From assembly GCF_965363235.1 (NCBI RefSeq), contig NC_134841.1, positions 38,221,440-38,285,439 on the forward strand: a stretch of DNA of 64,000 nucleotides, in the 5' to 3' direction. Positions 10,285-24,044 of this stretch are shown in pieces. The position numbers and the translations under genes are program-made. A model generated the notes under the pieces. That model saw nothing but the letters and a program-made list of their open reading frames with translations, was not told the origin of the DNA and made no database searches. The DNA is from Mytilus galloprovincialis (Eukaryota; Mollusca; Bivalvia; Mytilida; Mytilidae). How positions within the stretch are numbered: position 1 is the stretch's first letter; the number at the start of each line of letters is the position of its first letter.

Positions 10285-13200
10285 ATGATTTTGGTTGTCA
10301 CCCTCATTTTTGCCAGTACAGCTGGAGTTTTGGCAAGCGGAAAAGGAGGTATAATTTGTTTATTTAGTAGTGTCTCGTAGTGCCATGTGTCTTTCATATG
10401 TTTCAACATATTGGGGTTCAATTAAAGATAAAATGTTTTCATTAATGACGCCTTTTTTAATAGAACATGTCCTTTAAATTATATCGAAATTAGATAAGAC
10501 AGTGTGCTTCTTTTTAACAAAAGGCGTTAAAAAAGTGGGTTTTTTTTAGAAATAGACATGTGAAAAAATTTGGAACGCCATTATAAAGTTAATCATTACA
10601 GGAGATGTGAAAATGGCCATTCCACATTACTTAAAAATAAAAAAAAAAATTAAAAATATGGGAGTGAAAAAATGAGTTCCAAAATATTATGGAAAAGTTA
10701 AAAACTGATTTACAGTTGTGAGAATCCTAAGTCCAATAAATTTCCATATCGCGCGTGTTCTGTATGAAAATAATTTAATGGGAATATGCACTTTCAGAAC
10801 AGTTCTCCAAATTAGTTACCATTACATATTTAATGATAAAAATTATGAAACTTAATCAAATTGCATCATTTAATATATTGTAATAACAAGGAATTGCATC
10901 TCTTAGTCAATCCTTCGTAATGATTCTAACATAAATATATATAATTCACCTTATCGAATCTTCATAATTGCTCTTTTATACCATTTTCTATCCAATATTT
11001 TCTATAAATATATCGTTACTCTGTTAAACGTAAATAAAAAAATAAAGCCTGCGATCCATTTATTCTATCCCGATAATTATCATAAAATAAATCTTTTTAT
11101 TCAAAATTTCAAATTTAATTGTAACTTGCTTGAATATTTGTAAAAACGAATCAACACACTTTGAAAAAGCCGTCAAAAAGGATTTAATTTACATCTTTAA
11201 ATTGCACTATCACGAAAATTCACCATTTCTATGAAATATTGTACTATTATAATTCACTTCTTGAAAATGAGATAAATGTTGATTAATTTTGAATAATTAA
11301 ACAGACTTAAGGAATATGACATCATAACACATTTTTTAATAGGTTATTTTTAGTTAATTTCAACTGAGAAATGTCATTAGATGAATTGTTTTTGCAGGAA
11401 TTGGTTCTGGTGTAAATGGTGCCATATCTGGTTTCCCGAGTGGACGTCTTAGTAATGATGGAATTGTAGATCGAAGATTCGGTGTTGGTTTAAATGGACA
11501 AAGGTTAGCTGCAGCATTGGGTGGAACTGTCGCAGGAACTGCAACCGGACTAGCATCTGCTCTTAGTGGAGGATTAGCTTCATCACTTGGCGGAGCAGGA
11601 AGATTTTCTGGAACAGTCGGAGGTAATTTCAGAGGCAGATTTGGACCTGGTGTGAGTGCAACTGGTCCAGGTTTGAGTGGATTTGGTACCGGTGTGAGTG
11701 GATTTGGTCCGGGTTTGAGTGCACCTAGCTCCGATATAAGTGGAACTGGTCCAGCAGTCAGTGGCATATTCACAAGTGGATTTGGTCCGGGTTTGAGTGC
11801 ATCTAGCTCCGATATAAGTGGAACTGGTCCAGCAGTCAGTGGCACATTCGCAAGTGGATTCGGTACCAGTACTAGCGGATTTGTTACCGGACGAGATGAC
11901 ACAACCAGTAGAGCAGGTTTCATTAACATAAGTTACCTGGCATACATCAGATTGATCTCTTATATTTCATCCCTCGAAAGAACCCTTGCTATCAATACAG
12001 GTATCAGAATCGGCTTTGGAGGAAGTCAGCCTGGAAGTGGATTCTCAGGAATAGTATCTGGACCAGGAGTTCAAGGTAGTATAGCCACTTTCGGACCAAG
12101 TGGTTTTGTAAGTAGTCCTAGTGGCGATCTGTCAGTAAACCGCCCTGTAGGCCAAATTGTTGCATCTTTCCAACCACGAGGCTTTGTTAGCAGCCCAAGT
12201 GGTGATCTGTCCGTAAGCCGCCCTGCAGGCCAAATTGTAGCATCTTTCCAACCAAGTGGCTTTATCAGTAGTCCAAGTGGTGATCTGTCAGTAAGCCGCC
12301 CTTCAGGCCAAATTGTTGCATCTTTCCAACCAAGTGGCTTTGTAAGTAGCCAAAGTGGCGATTTGTCAGTAAGTGGTCCTGCAGGTCAAGTTAATATACC
12401 TTTCCAGTCAACTGGGTTTGCTGGTAGACCAAGTGATTCTACTTCAGCAAGTTTGGAGGGAAGTTTTGGAACAGATGGCTCTAGGACATTTGGACCAGTT
12501 TGGAGATTTGGAGTGAATGGTGTCAGAGGTGTTGCAGGTAGGTCAACATTTATTTGTTTAGAAGAAAAAAAATATGGTTAAACTTTAAAACAAAGACATA
12601 TGCAGGTTTTATTTCAACACTATCATGGTACACACACTTTCATATACGTAATAAACTTGTAGTTATCATACATCATTTTTTTTTTGCAAATTTGAATTTT
12701 GTATCATAATAAGATAAAATTATAAAAGAACGTATTGTGGACTAATCTGTTTTCATTGATACCAACCGAATTACAAATGTTTGATGCATTTCGTGTGTTG
12801 TATTCAACCTTTAGTAACATACAGTATTTGTGTGAATACAGTCAGTTGACTAAGAATTAGTTCCCACTAAACATATGTACTCTCATTTCAACTAAAATCA
12901 ATATAAATCAAAACAGTATTGCCAAGTTACTAAATGACCGATGTATTCTAAATAAATACCAGAAGATGTAAGAATGTTAAAAGTTTTATTGTGTATTGGC
13001 CATGCAAGTATTTAGACTTTTAATTTTCTGCTGAAGTACAAAGAAAATGTTTATGGAAAAGTTTGATATGCATTCTCACCAAATAATAGTCGTAAAATAA
13101 GCTGTCGTGTTTAACCCATCACAAAATAAAAAAGACCCTCACGAAAATTCTGACCAAATAAACAATAAAAAATTAAAAATATCTACATCTTATGGTATTC

Positions 13201-14919
13201 ATTTATAAAAATCACCCATAAAGTTACTTGGTAATATTGAGATTTTTTTAGTAAGAATTCACTTTTACTATACCCACTGACTGTATATTTCCCCCGATTA
13301 CAGTACCATTTTAAGTTCGCATTGCAATTTACAGCTTTAGCATCTGCTGACCATATTATAATTAAATAAATACCAGAAGAATGCATATCATGTTGGTGTT
13401 CAACTTCATAACTGCAACATAAATGATTCAAACAATTTTGTTTTTTTGATTAAAACATTGTGTCTACTCCAATTTTTTTTCAAACATGAGAAATGATTTT
13501 TGACCAAAGTAATAGGCTTTTTGTTTTGAACAAATGGAGGTAAATCTTATATAATTCTTAGATCGTAGCGGAGTTAGAATTACAAACGGAAGAGGAGTTC
13601 CAATCACAGACGGAAGTGGAGTCAGTGTCACAGACGGAAGTGGAGTCAGAATCACAGACGGAAATGGATTTAGAACCACAGACGGAAGAGGATTCAGAAT
13701 CACAGGAAGAAGTGGAGTCAGAACCACAGACGGAAGTGGATTAAGAATCACTCACGGAAATGGAGTTGGAATAACAGGGAGCAGTGGATTAAGACTTAAA
13801 TCTGGTGGAAGTATGTATAATTTAGGACATTATTAATGACAAGGAAATAATATGCAAAAAATGTTACAAATAACAAATGCTTTTTTTGGTTTTTTTTGGA
13901 AGGTCAAGATCTATTCTTTGTAAATTCATCAAATTGAGATCTCACAAACATGTTTAACTCCGCCGCATTTTTGCGCCTATCCCAAGTCAGGAGCCTCTGG
14001 CCTTTGTTAGTCTTGTATTATTTTAACTTTATTTTCTTGTGTACAATTTGGAGTTTAGTATGGGGTTCATTATCACTGAACCAGTATATATTTGTTTAGG
14101 GGCCAGCTGAAGGACGCCTCCGGGTGCGAGAATTTCTCGTTGCATTGAAGACCTGTTGGTGACCTTCTACTGTTGTCTGCTCTATGGCCGGGTTGTTGTC
14201 TCTTTGGCACGTTCCCCATTTCCATTCTCAATCTTATTTGTAAATTCATGTATGTATTATTAAGAGATTAGAATATCTCTGTAGCATGAGTCCGAATCCT
14301 GATCAGTGAAGAAGAAGAAAAAAATAACTTTTGCAAATTTACAGATCTAACATTTTTGGCTGACATTTAGACTAATTATTTATGAGTACATACCAAAAAG
14401 TTGGTTCTTGGGTTTTAACATTAATATAAACCTAGCATACCTGATAACCGTAATAGTTGTAAAATTAATTTACCTAAGAATTGACAAAATTCTTCAAGTA
14501 TTCCCTATGTTAAAATGGATAAGTTGTAGCGAGAAGACACCAACAAGGAAATCAGGACACATCCGTCAATGTGAAAAGTCGGAGAAAGCAAACCAGAAGT
14601 CAACAAAACAATACACAGCGCATACAATTGAGCAAAACGAATCACTAAAAGTAATACCAATGATGGATTAAAGGAATCCGACAAATTAGCAAGTTTTGTA
14701 ATATATTTCCATCAAAGAAGACATCGGACAAATTCTACACTTCTAGTTAACTAGTCAATGTTTCACTTTGTATTTTACACTTAAATATTTCCAAAAGAAA
14801 ATTCAAATTGATTAAGTTATAACATTAACTTTTAAAGATTGTTATTTGATACTTTTAAAGCTCATTTAAGACAGCATATGTAACTATGGTTTTCATTTGA
14901 CATTTCAGGTACCTATTAA
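10285..14919 (+). CDS. Gene A: secreted glycine/serine-rich silk-like protein, divergent member of the cluster
   Basis: Coding exons are 10285-10348 (exon from 10277), 11398-12537, 13562-13810 and 14909-14919; the non-coding first exon is about 9827-9863. All introns are GT-AG and the coding ones phase 1, giving 487 residues. The protein starts with a signal peptide (MILVVTLIFASTAGVLA, cleavage likely after residue 17). Gly/Ser/Pro-rich sequence with repeats around SDISGTGPAVSG follows, then the family island at about residues 196-216 (YIRLISYISSLER), then four imperfect ~26-residue repeats built on GFVSSPSGDLSVS and QIVASFQPS. Exon 4 is expanded to 249 nt and encodes about nine 8-residue repeats such as GVRITDGS. 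The last exon gives S-T-Y-stop. It has the exon plan of genes B-E but is more charged and less purely glycine-rich. An extracellular structural role is inferred. Introns 2-4 are each about 1 kb and hold only AT-rich sequence and, in intron 4, a repeat fragment. Confidence 0.85.
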
Positions 14920-15002
14920 ACCCTTTTGCGATATATTTATCTGAAAGAAATGTCACTTATTGCTTGTGATCTCCATTTACTTCTATCTTAGTCAATTTAG
15001 TC

Positions 15003-15008
15003 AATAAA
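15003..15008 (+). terminator. Gene A polyadenylation signal AATAAA
   Basis: AATAAA lies 84 bp after the stop codon at 14917-14919, in the only strong position before the downstream repeats. It implies a short 3'UTR of about 100 bp, as in the other members. Confidence 0.7.
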
Positions 15009-15245
15009 GAGCTTTATATTTCATAACGAATTGTTTATTCATTTTTCATTTGTTGATAACCTTTGTACCAGAGTCTTTTTATGAATAATATGAATGTAAT
15101 ACTGTGTAGATTTTAACCAGAATAATTACTAGTTTTTATCTCTGATATTGAAATTTTGAAAAAAATAACAACGCCAAAAAAAAAAAACACACACCAATAA
15201 TGTAAAAGAAAATAAACCAAAAGGTGCAATACATGAAAAAAAAGT

Positions 15246-15520
15246 ATAATCACAAAAATACTGAACTCCGAGGAAAATCCAAAACGGAGGGTCCCTTATC
15301 AAATGGCAAATTTAAAAGCTCAAACACATCAAACGAATGGATAACAACTGTCATATTCCTGACTTGGTGCAGGCATTTTCTTGTGTAGAAAACGGTGGAT
15401 TGAACCTGGTTTTAAAGTTAGCTTAACCTCTCACTTGAATGACAGTCGCATCTAATTCCATTATATTGAAAACGAGGTGTGAACATAATAACAGACAGCA
15501 GTCAACATTGTGTTGTAATT
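15246..15520 (+). repeat. Dispersed repeat family 1 copy
   Basis: AAATACTGAACTCCGAGGAA to GACAGTCGCATCTAATTCC. The most frequent family in the window. No coding capacity or termini are recognised. Confidence 0.6.
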
Positions 15521-16410
15521 GAAAGGTTGGGACTTCATATTTATGCTTATTACATGTTCAAGAACACTCGGCATCTACAATATTGTAATTATAAGAAACC
15601 AAGGCCATAAATGAATCCGAAAGGTTGCCAATTAGTATTTTTTATGGGAAACTCATTTCATCGTTATCCACAAACTCGGAATTGACACGTTTTATAATAT
15701 AAAGTACTAAATGTTGGCCCCATTGCCGGCAATGCTGTTTTAAGCAATTATCTCCTTAAAAGGCGTTTTAATAAACTAATTATGGAAAAACTGTTGTTGT
15801 CGATATCCGTTTGTGATTTTACCGCACTAAAATATATATGGTCCCATGGTTTGTCTTGGTAAATTTAGGGTTTTTCACGATACCTTACGATTTAGCAGAA
15901 CATTTTCCCTAATTTTGATGATCATAAAAAAAAAAAATAATTTCTGGCCCTTCGACATATACATTTAAGGAAAGGACAAATTTGTCCTTGCATGAAACTT
16001 TATTCATAATGCTTTCCGGAAGAAAAATATAGAAGTGATATAACAACCAATCACAGATAGTCATCTATTTTTATCTCTATGTCATGCCCTTCACAAAATG
16101 GCTGCTCCCATGTAATTTTATTTGGTACATTGTAACCAGAAATTATTGACTATTTTGTATTTATTTAAGGGAGTCATTACATGTTATGATATACATTACC
16201 ATTATGTAATGATTTTTACCCCTAATCAATTGAAATACTCGCTATTGCAAAACTTACTAAAAATCCTCACCTTTTGTAGTTTTCAACCCTAATACATATC
16301 ATTCTCAATTATGCTGCAGTTGTATCACGAGAAATGGCTGTGTAGACTATCATACATAAATTAGATTAATACACAATTTTCTATATTCGGAAATGAGTGT
16401 ACCACGTTGG

Positions 16411-16462
16411 ATATAATGAGGTTCGTGACGAAACGCGCGTTGGGCGCAAATACATAATTTCA
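16411..16462 (+). ncRNA. Degraded hammerhead-like motif
   Basis: GTGACGAAACGCGCGTTGGGCGC followed by AATCCTGATATCTATGATGAG matches the family tail. CTGATGA has become TAATGAG-like and stem I is lost. Confidence 0.35.
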
Positions 16463-16469
16463 ATCCTGA

Positions 16470-18300
16470 TATCTATGATGAGTTAATTTAGCGATGTTCA
16501 AATCGTACTCCTTTCATCTAATTCAGAATAATGGGTTGAAAAGGTACTCCTTATTGGTCATATTTTCACATGAGGATGTGTATTTCTGTTCTCTTTGTGA
16601 CCATTTAACATATCTACATATAAAATTTATTGATGAAATGCCTATCTTGTGCACAATAAAAGTTATATGAAGGAAATACTACAGTAATTCATATCACGTG
16701 CGTTGTCATGCGCATGAACATTTTCCCAAATGAACACTAGGCACATAATAATCAAATGATTATGTCTTGAGTACATATCTACTCTTCATATATACCTTTC
16801 TGTAAATTATTACTAGTGTCGTGCAGTATCATGGTGGTGAAGCGATTTAGAAGATGAGGCTTAATTACTTTTCGTGCATTATTCAAACAAACATGTAGTT
16901 ATAATAACAAAAGGTTTTACAGAATATGTAAAAATTGAAAATTAATATGGGGAAAATGAAGAAAAAAAATAAATAGTTTCCAAATTTTAAACCATGAAAG
17001 AAACGATTCAGGCAAATTTATATGCTAAAGAAAGACCAAAAATATACATAAAAGATTAGCAATTGTTACAGTGTGCTGTTGTAAAGGAAAACAACAAAAT
17101 GTGGGAATTTCAATTCTGGTAACGACGAAGAGATTGTTTATATCCAACATACTTCAACTTTTCGCAAACGAACAGAACCTACTGATGATAAAACCGATTT
17201 CATAAACCAATTATAAAAAATTCACATTCTTTGATTGGCATTGCATAATAACACATTTGGAGATGAAAACCATAAGGAGCAGGAATGGAATGGCAAATTT
17301 TTTATGACTTTTCATAACCTGAGTTTTGATATCCATCTGTATGTACATAGTTTAAATTCTTCTGTGATATTTCAATGGATAACAGCGGATATTAAAAACT
17401 CAAAGATTATTACTTTCACGTTCGAGGTCTTATAAAAAGCATTTTTACCTATTATCATAGTTTTACGTTTTAAAAACTAAAAGTAGGTGAAGGCTTCAGC
17501 ACATGAACTTATAATCTATACTCCAAAACCATCACGTAAAATATTTGACAGACACTAAGTTGCGGCTGCTTTCACTTGGTTTCCAAACGAGTTCGGAAAT
17601 GTATATCCCATATGCATGTGAAATTGGTATATTGCTGATAAGGTGGGGAAAATGTATATTTCAAATTTAAAATCGTCTCGTTTGTCATTGATTCTGGTAC
17701 TGAGATGACACTTATGTAACATTCTAGGTTAAGGCCTAAATATAACGCGAAAGGAGCCGTGTCTGTTGTTTCTTTAGATTTTAGTTTTGGGGAATATTAA
17801 AAGGATAACTAATCAGAAAAGTGTTGATCGTTTATGAACAAAAACAAATTAATAATACATATGAAAGTGAAATTACATGATCTGGCTTCTCTTGATACAC
17901 ACGTCTAAAAGAAATCCGACCCATATGGAAATACGAAGATGTCTGCATGGAGAGGCGTACATTTCGTTCCCATAGGAATGCCAACAATTTGTTGAAAAAT
18001 TATACCTCAAATTTGTTGTCGATAACGAAATTTGATAATTTTCCCATACAAAATCTAAACTTTTGTAGTGAGTCTCATTAATACATCTTCCTGAACTAGA
18101 GATTTAAGCATCATGGATTCGGCTTCAATAGTCTCATTTTACGACATATATCTCTAATTAAACAACATCAGACATCTCATTACTAAAATCTGTGACAAAC
18201 GAGACAATTTCAAAGTTAATACTTATTAAATTTCTTCACCTTATGTGCACCATTTTTACTTCATCCGTGTATGGTGTATACATTTCTCAACTCGTACAAT
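16470..18300. other. AT-rich intergenic DNA, nothing recognised
   Basis: Scattered short frames only, and no splice-consistent exon. The same holds for 18370-19330, 19630-20790 and 21390-22520. Confidence 0.45.
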
Positions 18301-19337
18301 ATAAAAAGTAAAATCACAAAAATACTGAACTCCGAGGAAAATTCAAAACGTAAAGTCCCTTGAAAGACATTACAGCTGATACCCAGACTTCAAAAAACGT
18401 CGTTATTGTCTGGACAAACCATTAATGAGACAGGGTTTTGTCTAAAAACGTCTTGTCTTTTTCCTCAAAAAGTTCTTTGGCAAGTACAAATAGCTAGTAG
18501 ATAAACATGCAACCTCTACTTCATTAATAATACACCATGGTTCTGAATTATAAATTCTAGGTGCTGACATTGTGTTTTATTTCATTTACTTTACAGTTTT
18601 TTATTTTAGTACTACTATGTTCCTATTCGTCGTTTGACCCGTAACGTGACCCTGTATGTTAGCATCTAACTATAAAAGTAGTTTGGTTTAACCAACCATT
18701 TTTTCCGACAATTGCTGTAGTATGTCAGGAATATGACAGTCTTTTCCATTAATTCAGTGGCTCTATATACTTGTAGTTGAGAATTTTATTGTGTCAGGTT
18801 TTATGGACTTTATGGATTATATACATGAATGTTTGGCAGGAAACAGAGAATTGTGTGTAAAAATTTTGAAAAAAAAAATTCAAATTGATAAAAAATTGTT
18901 TGTTTTTTTTTGCATTTTGCCACTGCGCATCCACGTTTAAGTTAATAAAAGGTGGATTTCATTTCGTATGCCATCATTTTAGATTAAGTGCTTTCATAGC
19001 ATAGCTTAAATCTTGAGGACACTTCTTAAAGTGTACTTGATATAGTTACTTGGTTTGACGCTTGCTGGTGTTATCTAATTTAATGGAACTTCTAACCAGC
19101 TGTCGTATGTGATTTTAATCTGAAAGAAATTTCATGTTTTAGTACATTTCTAATTACTGCTCCATTGTAAGGGAGCATTACAAAATCATAAATACAGAGA
19201 AATGTTAACGACACAACAAAAAAAGTAAACACTACAAAGAAAATGAAAATTGACCATTACCATAAACTTGCGTGATTTCAGAATCTCTAGAAAGAAAATC
19301 AGATTCTGCTCTATTACTTGCAACCGTCGTGGTGTTG

Positions 19338-19625
19338 AATCACAAAAATACTGAACTCCGAGGAAAATTCAAAACAGAAAGTCCCTAATCAAATAGCAAA
19401 ATCAAATGATAAAACACATCAAACGAATGGACAACAACTGTCATATTCCTGACTTGGTACAGGTATTTTCAAATATAAAAAATGGTGGATTGAATCTGGT
19501 TGTAAAGCGCTAAACCTCTCTTTTTTATGACAGTTGCATCAAATTCCATTATATTTACGACGATGCGTGAACAAAACAGACATAATAGGTAAAATAGTCA
19601 AAATATACAGCCGTCATCACTGTGT
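19338..19625 (+). repeat. Dispersed repeat family 1 copy
   Basis: Close match to 15246-15520, including CATATTCCTGACTTGGTACA. Short fragments also occur at 18306-18364 and 21305-21385. Confidence 0.6.
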
Positions 19626-20794
19626 CACAATCTCAAAACAAACAAATTTTACTGATTCATAAATTATCAGTCGACACTTTTCGAAATTAAAAGAAAAAGA
19701 GTTCCTACTTTAGCTGTAAAATTGACATTAAATGGCTTTGGTTGGTCTTGTCGGTCCCCTTTGGTCAAAATAAAGGCAACAGTAGTATACCGCTGTTAGA
19801 CGTTTTCATAATGTTTTCAAGTACTAATAATTGGATTTGTATGCTAAAACCATGACTTTGAAGAGTTATATCAAGCTATTTCGTGTATTTTTCTATTTGT
19901 TGTTTTAACATTATCACAGATACCACGCGTAGTCAAAGGTGTTGTATTTTACACGGAAATACAATTTGAAACATGCATGTTAATGTAATTATTTGTGGAT
20001 ACAACCATATTTATTTACATGTAACAGTATAACCATTGTTTCAAATGTCTTAAAGATTAATACTTTTGAAAATTAAACATAAGATAATGATAGAGCATAT
20101 ATAACAAGAACAGAAAATGATCATAGTTCAGATAAACACCACAAGCTTAATATGTTCTATAATGTATTTTAATATGTCCTATATAACAATTGAACCATAC
20201 TTCGACACATCGAATATGATTGACATATGTTTATTATTGGGTATCGAAATGACAATAAAGACGGAATCTTATACATTGCGTTGTTTGATTGGGTCCTTCA
20301 TTTCGATATTCTCTAATTTTTGGTTCACTACTCTTTACTTTTAAAACAATGACTAGTCTGTACTTGATAACATTATTCTGGACATTGTTCTTTTCTGTAA
20401 TCAGTTTATTTTTTATCTCATATTCTTCTATTTATGCAGTCAATCATTATATTTTAGCACCCCATTTTTCTCTATTCTTATTTTTTTCTGCTTTTTATTC
20501 TTGTTATGTTAACTTTCTTGGACTTTTGTTTTTTAACTGGCTCTAAGTATCTGCTTTCATTTAGGTCACGTAACAAAAGCTAATTAAAACGTGTGCATCA
20601 CTACGGTATTTGTAAACAAATATTGATTGATCTTAATAATCTAAAACATAAACAGTTTTAATACGAAAGAATTATGTCATCATCATACCACTGAAAACCT
20701 TACCGTACGTTTACATGCTCTAGTCAAACGCAATCCATACCAATCTCATTATTTAGTATTATTATTTTACTGTTTGTTCTTAGTTTGGGAAGGT

Positions 20795-21035
20795 CATAGG
20801 TAGCCGCGAAGTCTAAGTGTTTAGCAGTAGCCTGTCATCGATCCGACCATGCACGGGCTGTTTAGCCAGTCAGGGTACGGCCTTCAACGATGAACAAAGC
20901 CCTGGATTGTAACTGTTCCCGTCGAAGTTTAGAGGTTCTCTCCTGGTACTCCTATTTCCTTCACCAATAAAACTTATCACCATGATATAGCCAATAATGC
21001 TGACAATGGAGTTAAACATTAATAATCAAACAACT
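20795..21035 (+). repeat. SINE-like repeat copy
   Basis: The end (ACCATGATATAGCC, GGAGTTAAACATTAATAATC) matches the tail at 27290-27380. The middle holds a fragment (TACGGCCTTCAACGATGA) shared with another dispersed family. Confidence 0.45.
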
Positions 21036-22522
21036 ATCAATCTTAAGATGTCTCATTATTTGTTTAACAGAACTATGGACTGGCAGAGAGAATTTTAGTA
21101 AACGATGAAATGAATATAGATGTGCTAAAATTAGACTTGAAAGCACGTTTCGTGACTTTATAAATGTTAACTTCTACAATGTACGTCATTTAGTCACTAG
21201 TTGAGACTTGCCTACTTGGCAATCATACCACATCTGAATATTATTCTATTAAAGAATGTGTTAACAGTTAATCAATTACATTAAAAATCCTCTTTAATTT
21301 AAACATTTTGTTCCTAATCAAATGGCAAAATTAACTGACAAAACACATCAAACGAATGGACAACGGTCATATTCCTTTTCAAACGCAGAAAATTTATCGT
21401 TTGCACCTTAAAGGTTATAGATTAACAAACAACTTCATAGTAAATTAGAAAAGAAAAACTCTTTCACTCAAAAATTATCATAAATACTTGTTGCAGTAAC
21501 TTTGCCAAAAACGATAGATAAAAATATTTTGACACAGTTTACGCTAACATTAATATTTTGACCGGTTGAAAAATAAGAAATATTGTCATGTCCATTCTTT
21601 AAGTATTCTTTGTTAAATATTACATAGAATTAATAATCGTTTTACGGATATTCATGACTAAAATACATCCTTTCAGTTGATTTTTATGTAGTGGTCAAAC
21701 ATGTTGATATTGACGCTTGAGTTTATATTCTGATACTTAAAAAAAGATAAACATATTGTTTGTCACTTTTCAAATATATTAAAAACCTCCAAAAGCGGAA
21801 AAAACATTGCTATGTGACACATTTTTTTTATACACCAAAGTCGTTGACATATTTTGGCCTCCCTTTCATAAATCAGAAAACAATTTATTACATGACATCG
21901 AATTAGTGAATTTATCTAAATGACATATTTTAAAGGTTTAGTTAGAAAAATGTTGACTTACCTCGTAACAATAATGTATACATTAGAATATTGTTTCCTA
22001 TATATTTCTTTATTTGTTATTGCTTAACAACACTTTTGTGTTAGTGTTTTTTTAAATGTTTTTTTTAGATACAAAATCAAATCATTAAATTATTATGATT
22101 ACTTGACCCCTAATCAAATCGTTGACTAAAATGTGTTTTCAGTTAGAAAAACTACTATTATAGTATCTAAATAAAGCCAACAACCGAATATCTTTGTCTG
22201 ATTCCATTCATTACCGAAACCGCTAATTTCGTTTAAGAAATCTTGTAAGAAAAAAAGTAGGAATAAATTAAAAATAATCTCTAACAAATCGTACGATTGC
22301 GATTTATCATCAGTAAAGTATAATCTAAATTTTGTTAAAGACAGTATCCCATACAAAAAAGAAAACTGTTAAAATATAAAATATTAAAGAAGATAAGACA
22401 GAATTATCAAAGCATATACTTTATATAAGTTTTAACAATGAAAAGTTCTTTGCTGATCATGACTAATAAAGGAATAATTTATTGCACATAAAATCAAGCA
22501 AAAGACTTTTAATACGACCACA

Positions 22523-22781
22523 TTACGTAATAGTTTATTTGACCCTATGTTAAAATTTGCGGGTAAACTTTTTTAATGTTTGATATCAAAGAAAGATTCT
22601 GATTAATATTTTATCAATAAAAATTGTCTTGTAAACATAGTTAAATATACAACATTTTCTTTTAACATCACGTTAAACACGAACAATAAAACAAACAATT
22701 TACATGTTGGAGTCAGTGTTCGGGTGATCGTTTGTGGTCGGCATAAACAGCGGAAAGCACGTACGATCACTCGTATAAATA
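22523..22781 (+). promoter_or_regulatory. Gene B promoter module
   Basis: TATAAATA lies at 22774-22781 and GCGGAAAGCACGT starts at 22750, 24 bp before it. The palindrome TTACGTAA lies at 22523-22530. Between them, 22598-22638 resembles the conserved TCAATAAATTGTC block of genes C-E. The inferred start site is near 22804, and exon 1 ends at 22848 before GTAATA. Confidence 0.75.
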
Positions 22782-23615
22782 CGAATTTTCTCTCGACTAT
22801 TTTCACACTCCGCTGTCACAGTCCCAGTAAAAGCTTAAAGAAACTCAGGTAATACAAATATTTACTAGTATTATATTTTAAACAAAATCATTTTGATGTT
22901 GATTTTTTACAATTGATAGTTTACTTTATATACACTGTAAAATCATAATTTTATTTATTTAACTAAAAGTAATACAATTCTTTTCTAAAGATTGACCAAA
23001 TACATTTTTGGTGATTATATTTTTTTTACGTTAGATGGTTAAAAAAGTTCGCTGTAAAAGTTTGTTTTATTCTACTGAAAATATATAATTATTTGTTAAA
23101 AAGTGTATCTGAAAAACGTTTCCTTAAAAATAAGTTTTAAAATTCGTATTTTCTTTTGATTCATGATGTACTTGAGGATTATGTTATCCAATAGCGTTTG
23201 AAAATACGTTCGAGGATTTTCAAAATGTCTTACATTCTTTATGTAGCCTTTAAAAACTCACCTGCACATCGAGTACAGTATAAATAAACTTAACGAAAAA
23301 AATCGTATATATAGTAAAAATGGTAGATGCAATATTAATTTTAACCAAAGTATAGTGATAATGGATTTAAATGTTTATATGTAGGTCCAACTGTATAGAA
23401 ATTTTCTTAACACAACTATTATCATGTGATCAAGGTAAATTTTTACATTGGCAGTTGAAAAGCATTAATGTTTCTACCTTGACAAATCCAATTAGATTAT
23501 TTCTTGAACCACGGAAAAAGGTGTATTTCATACTGTTGATACAAATGTGTTTTTCTATAATATAAAGTAAAATGCTCATTTGCATGTAAATATAGTTAAT
23601 ATGATAACTATCTTT

Positions 23616-23830
23616 ATAAAAGAGGGACGAAATATACCAGACGGACAGTCAAACTCATAAATCGAAAATAAACTGACAACGCCATGGCTAAAAATGAAAA
23701 GGACAAACAGACAAACAATAGTACACAGGACACAACATCGAAAACTAAAGAATAAACAACACGTACCCCACCAAAAACTAGGGGTGATCTCAGGTGTCTG
23801 GAAGCGTAAGCAGATCCTGCTCCACAGGAT
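23616..23830 (-). mobile_element. 3'-end copy of the reverse-transcriptase element, in intron 1 of gene B
   Basis: The reverse complement matches 45600-45815: GTGGAGCAGGATCTGCTT, then GATCACCCC, then the GCCATGGCGTTGTC-like block. It is a short 5'-truncated copy. Confidence 0.6.
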
Positions 23831-24044
23831 TAATTAATAAATTAGGCTAAGCGATAAAAATACTCAGCGTATTATTTTTTTTTATTTGAACGGAACTGAT
23901 TTTGATTTTCAATATTTTGATAATACTGCAAGAGAAATTTCAATAAGTATCCCTAGCAATGCGTAAAATTGCAATTATGTGTACTTTCCTCCATCCTAAC
24001 AGCTTATATCATTGTTTATGTTTTTCTTATTTTTTTCAGGCAAA

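Noticed and set aside
10095-10367. Plus-strand 90-codon frame overlapping the gene A signal exon
   Set aside because: It reads the signal exon in the wrong frame and starts in a dispersed repeat.
13464-13751. Minus-strand frame rich in TPLPSV repeats
   Set aside because: Antisense of the 24-bp repeats in exon 4 of gene A.
20117-20546. Hydrophobic plus-strand frames
   Set aside because: T-rich DNA gives Phe/Leu/Ile-rich translations; no splice sites or homology seen.
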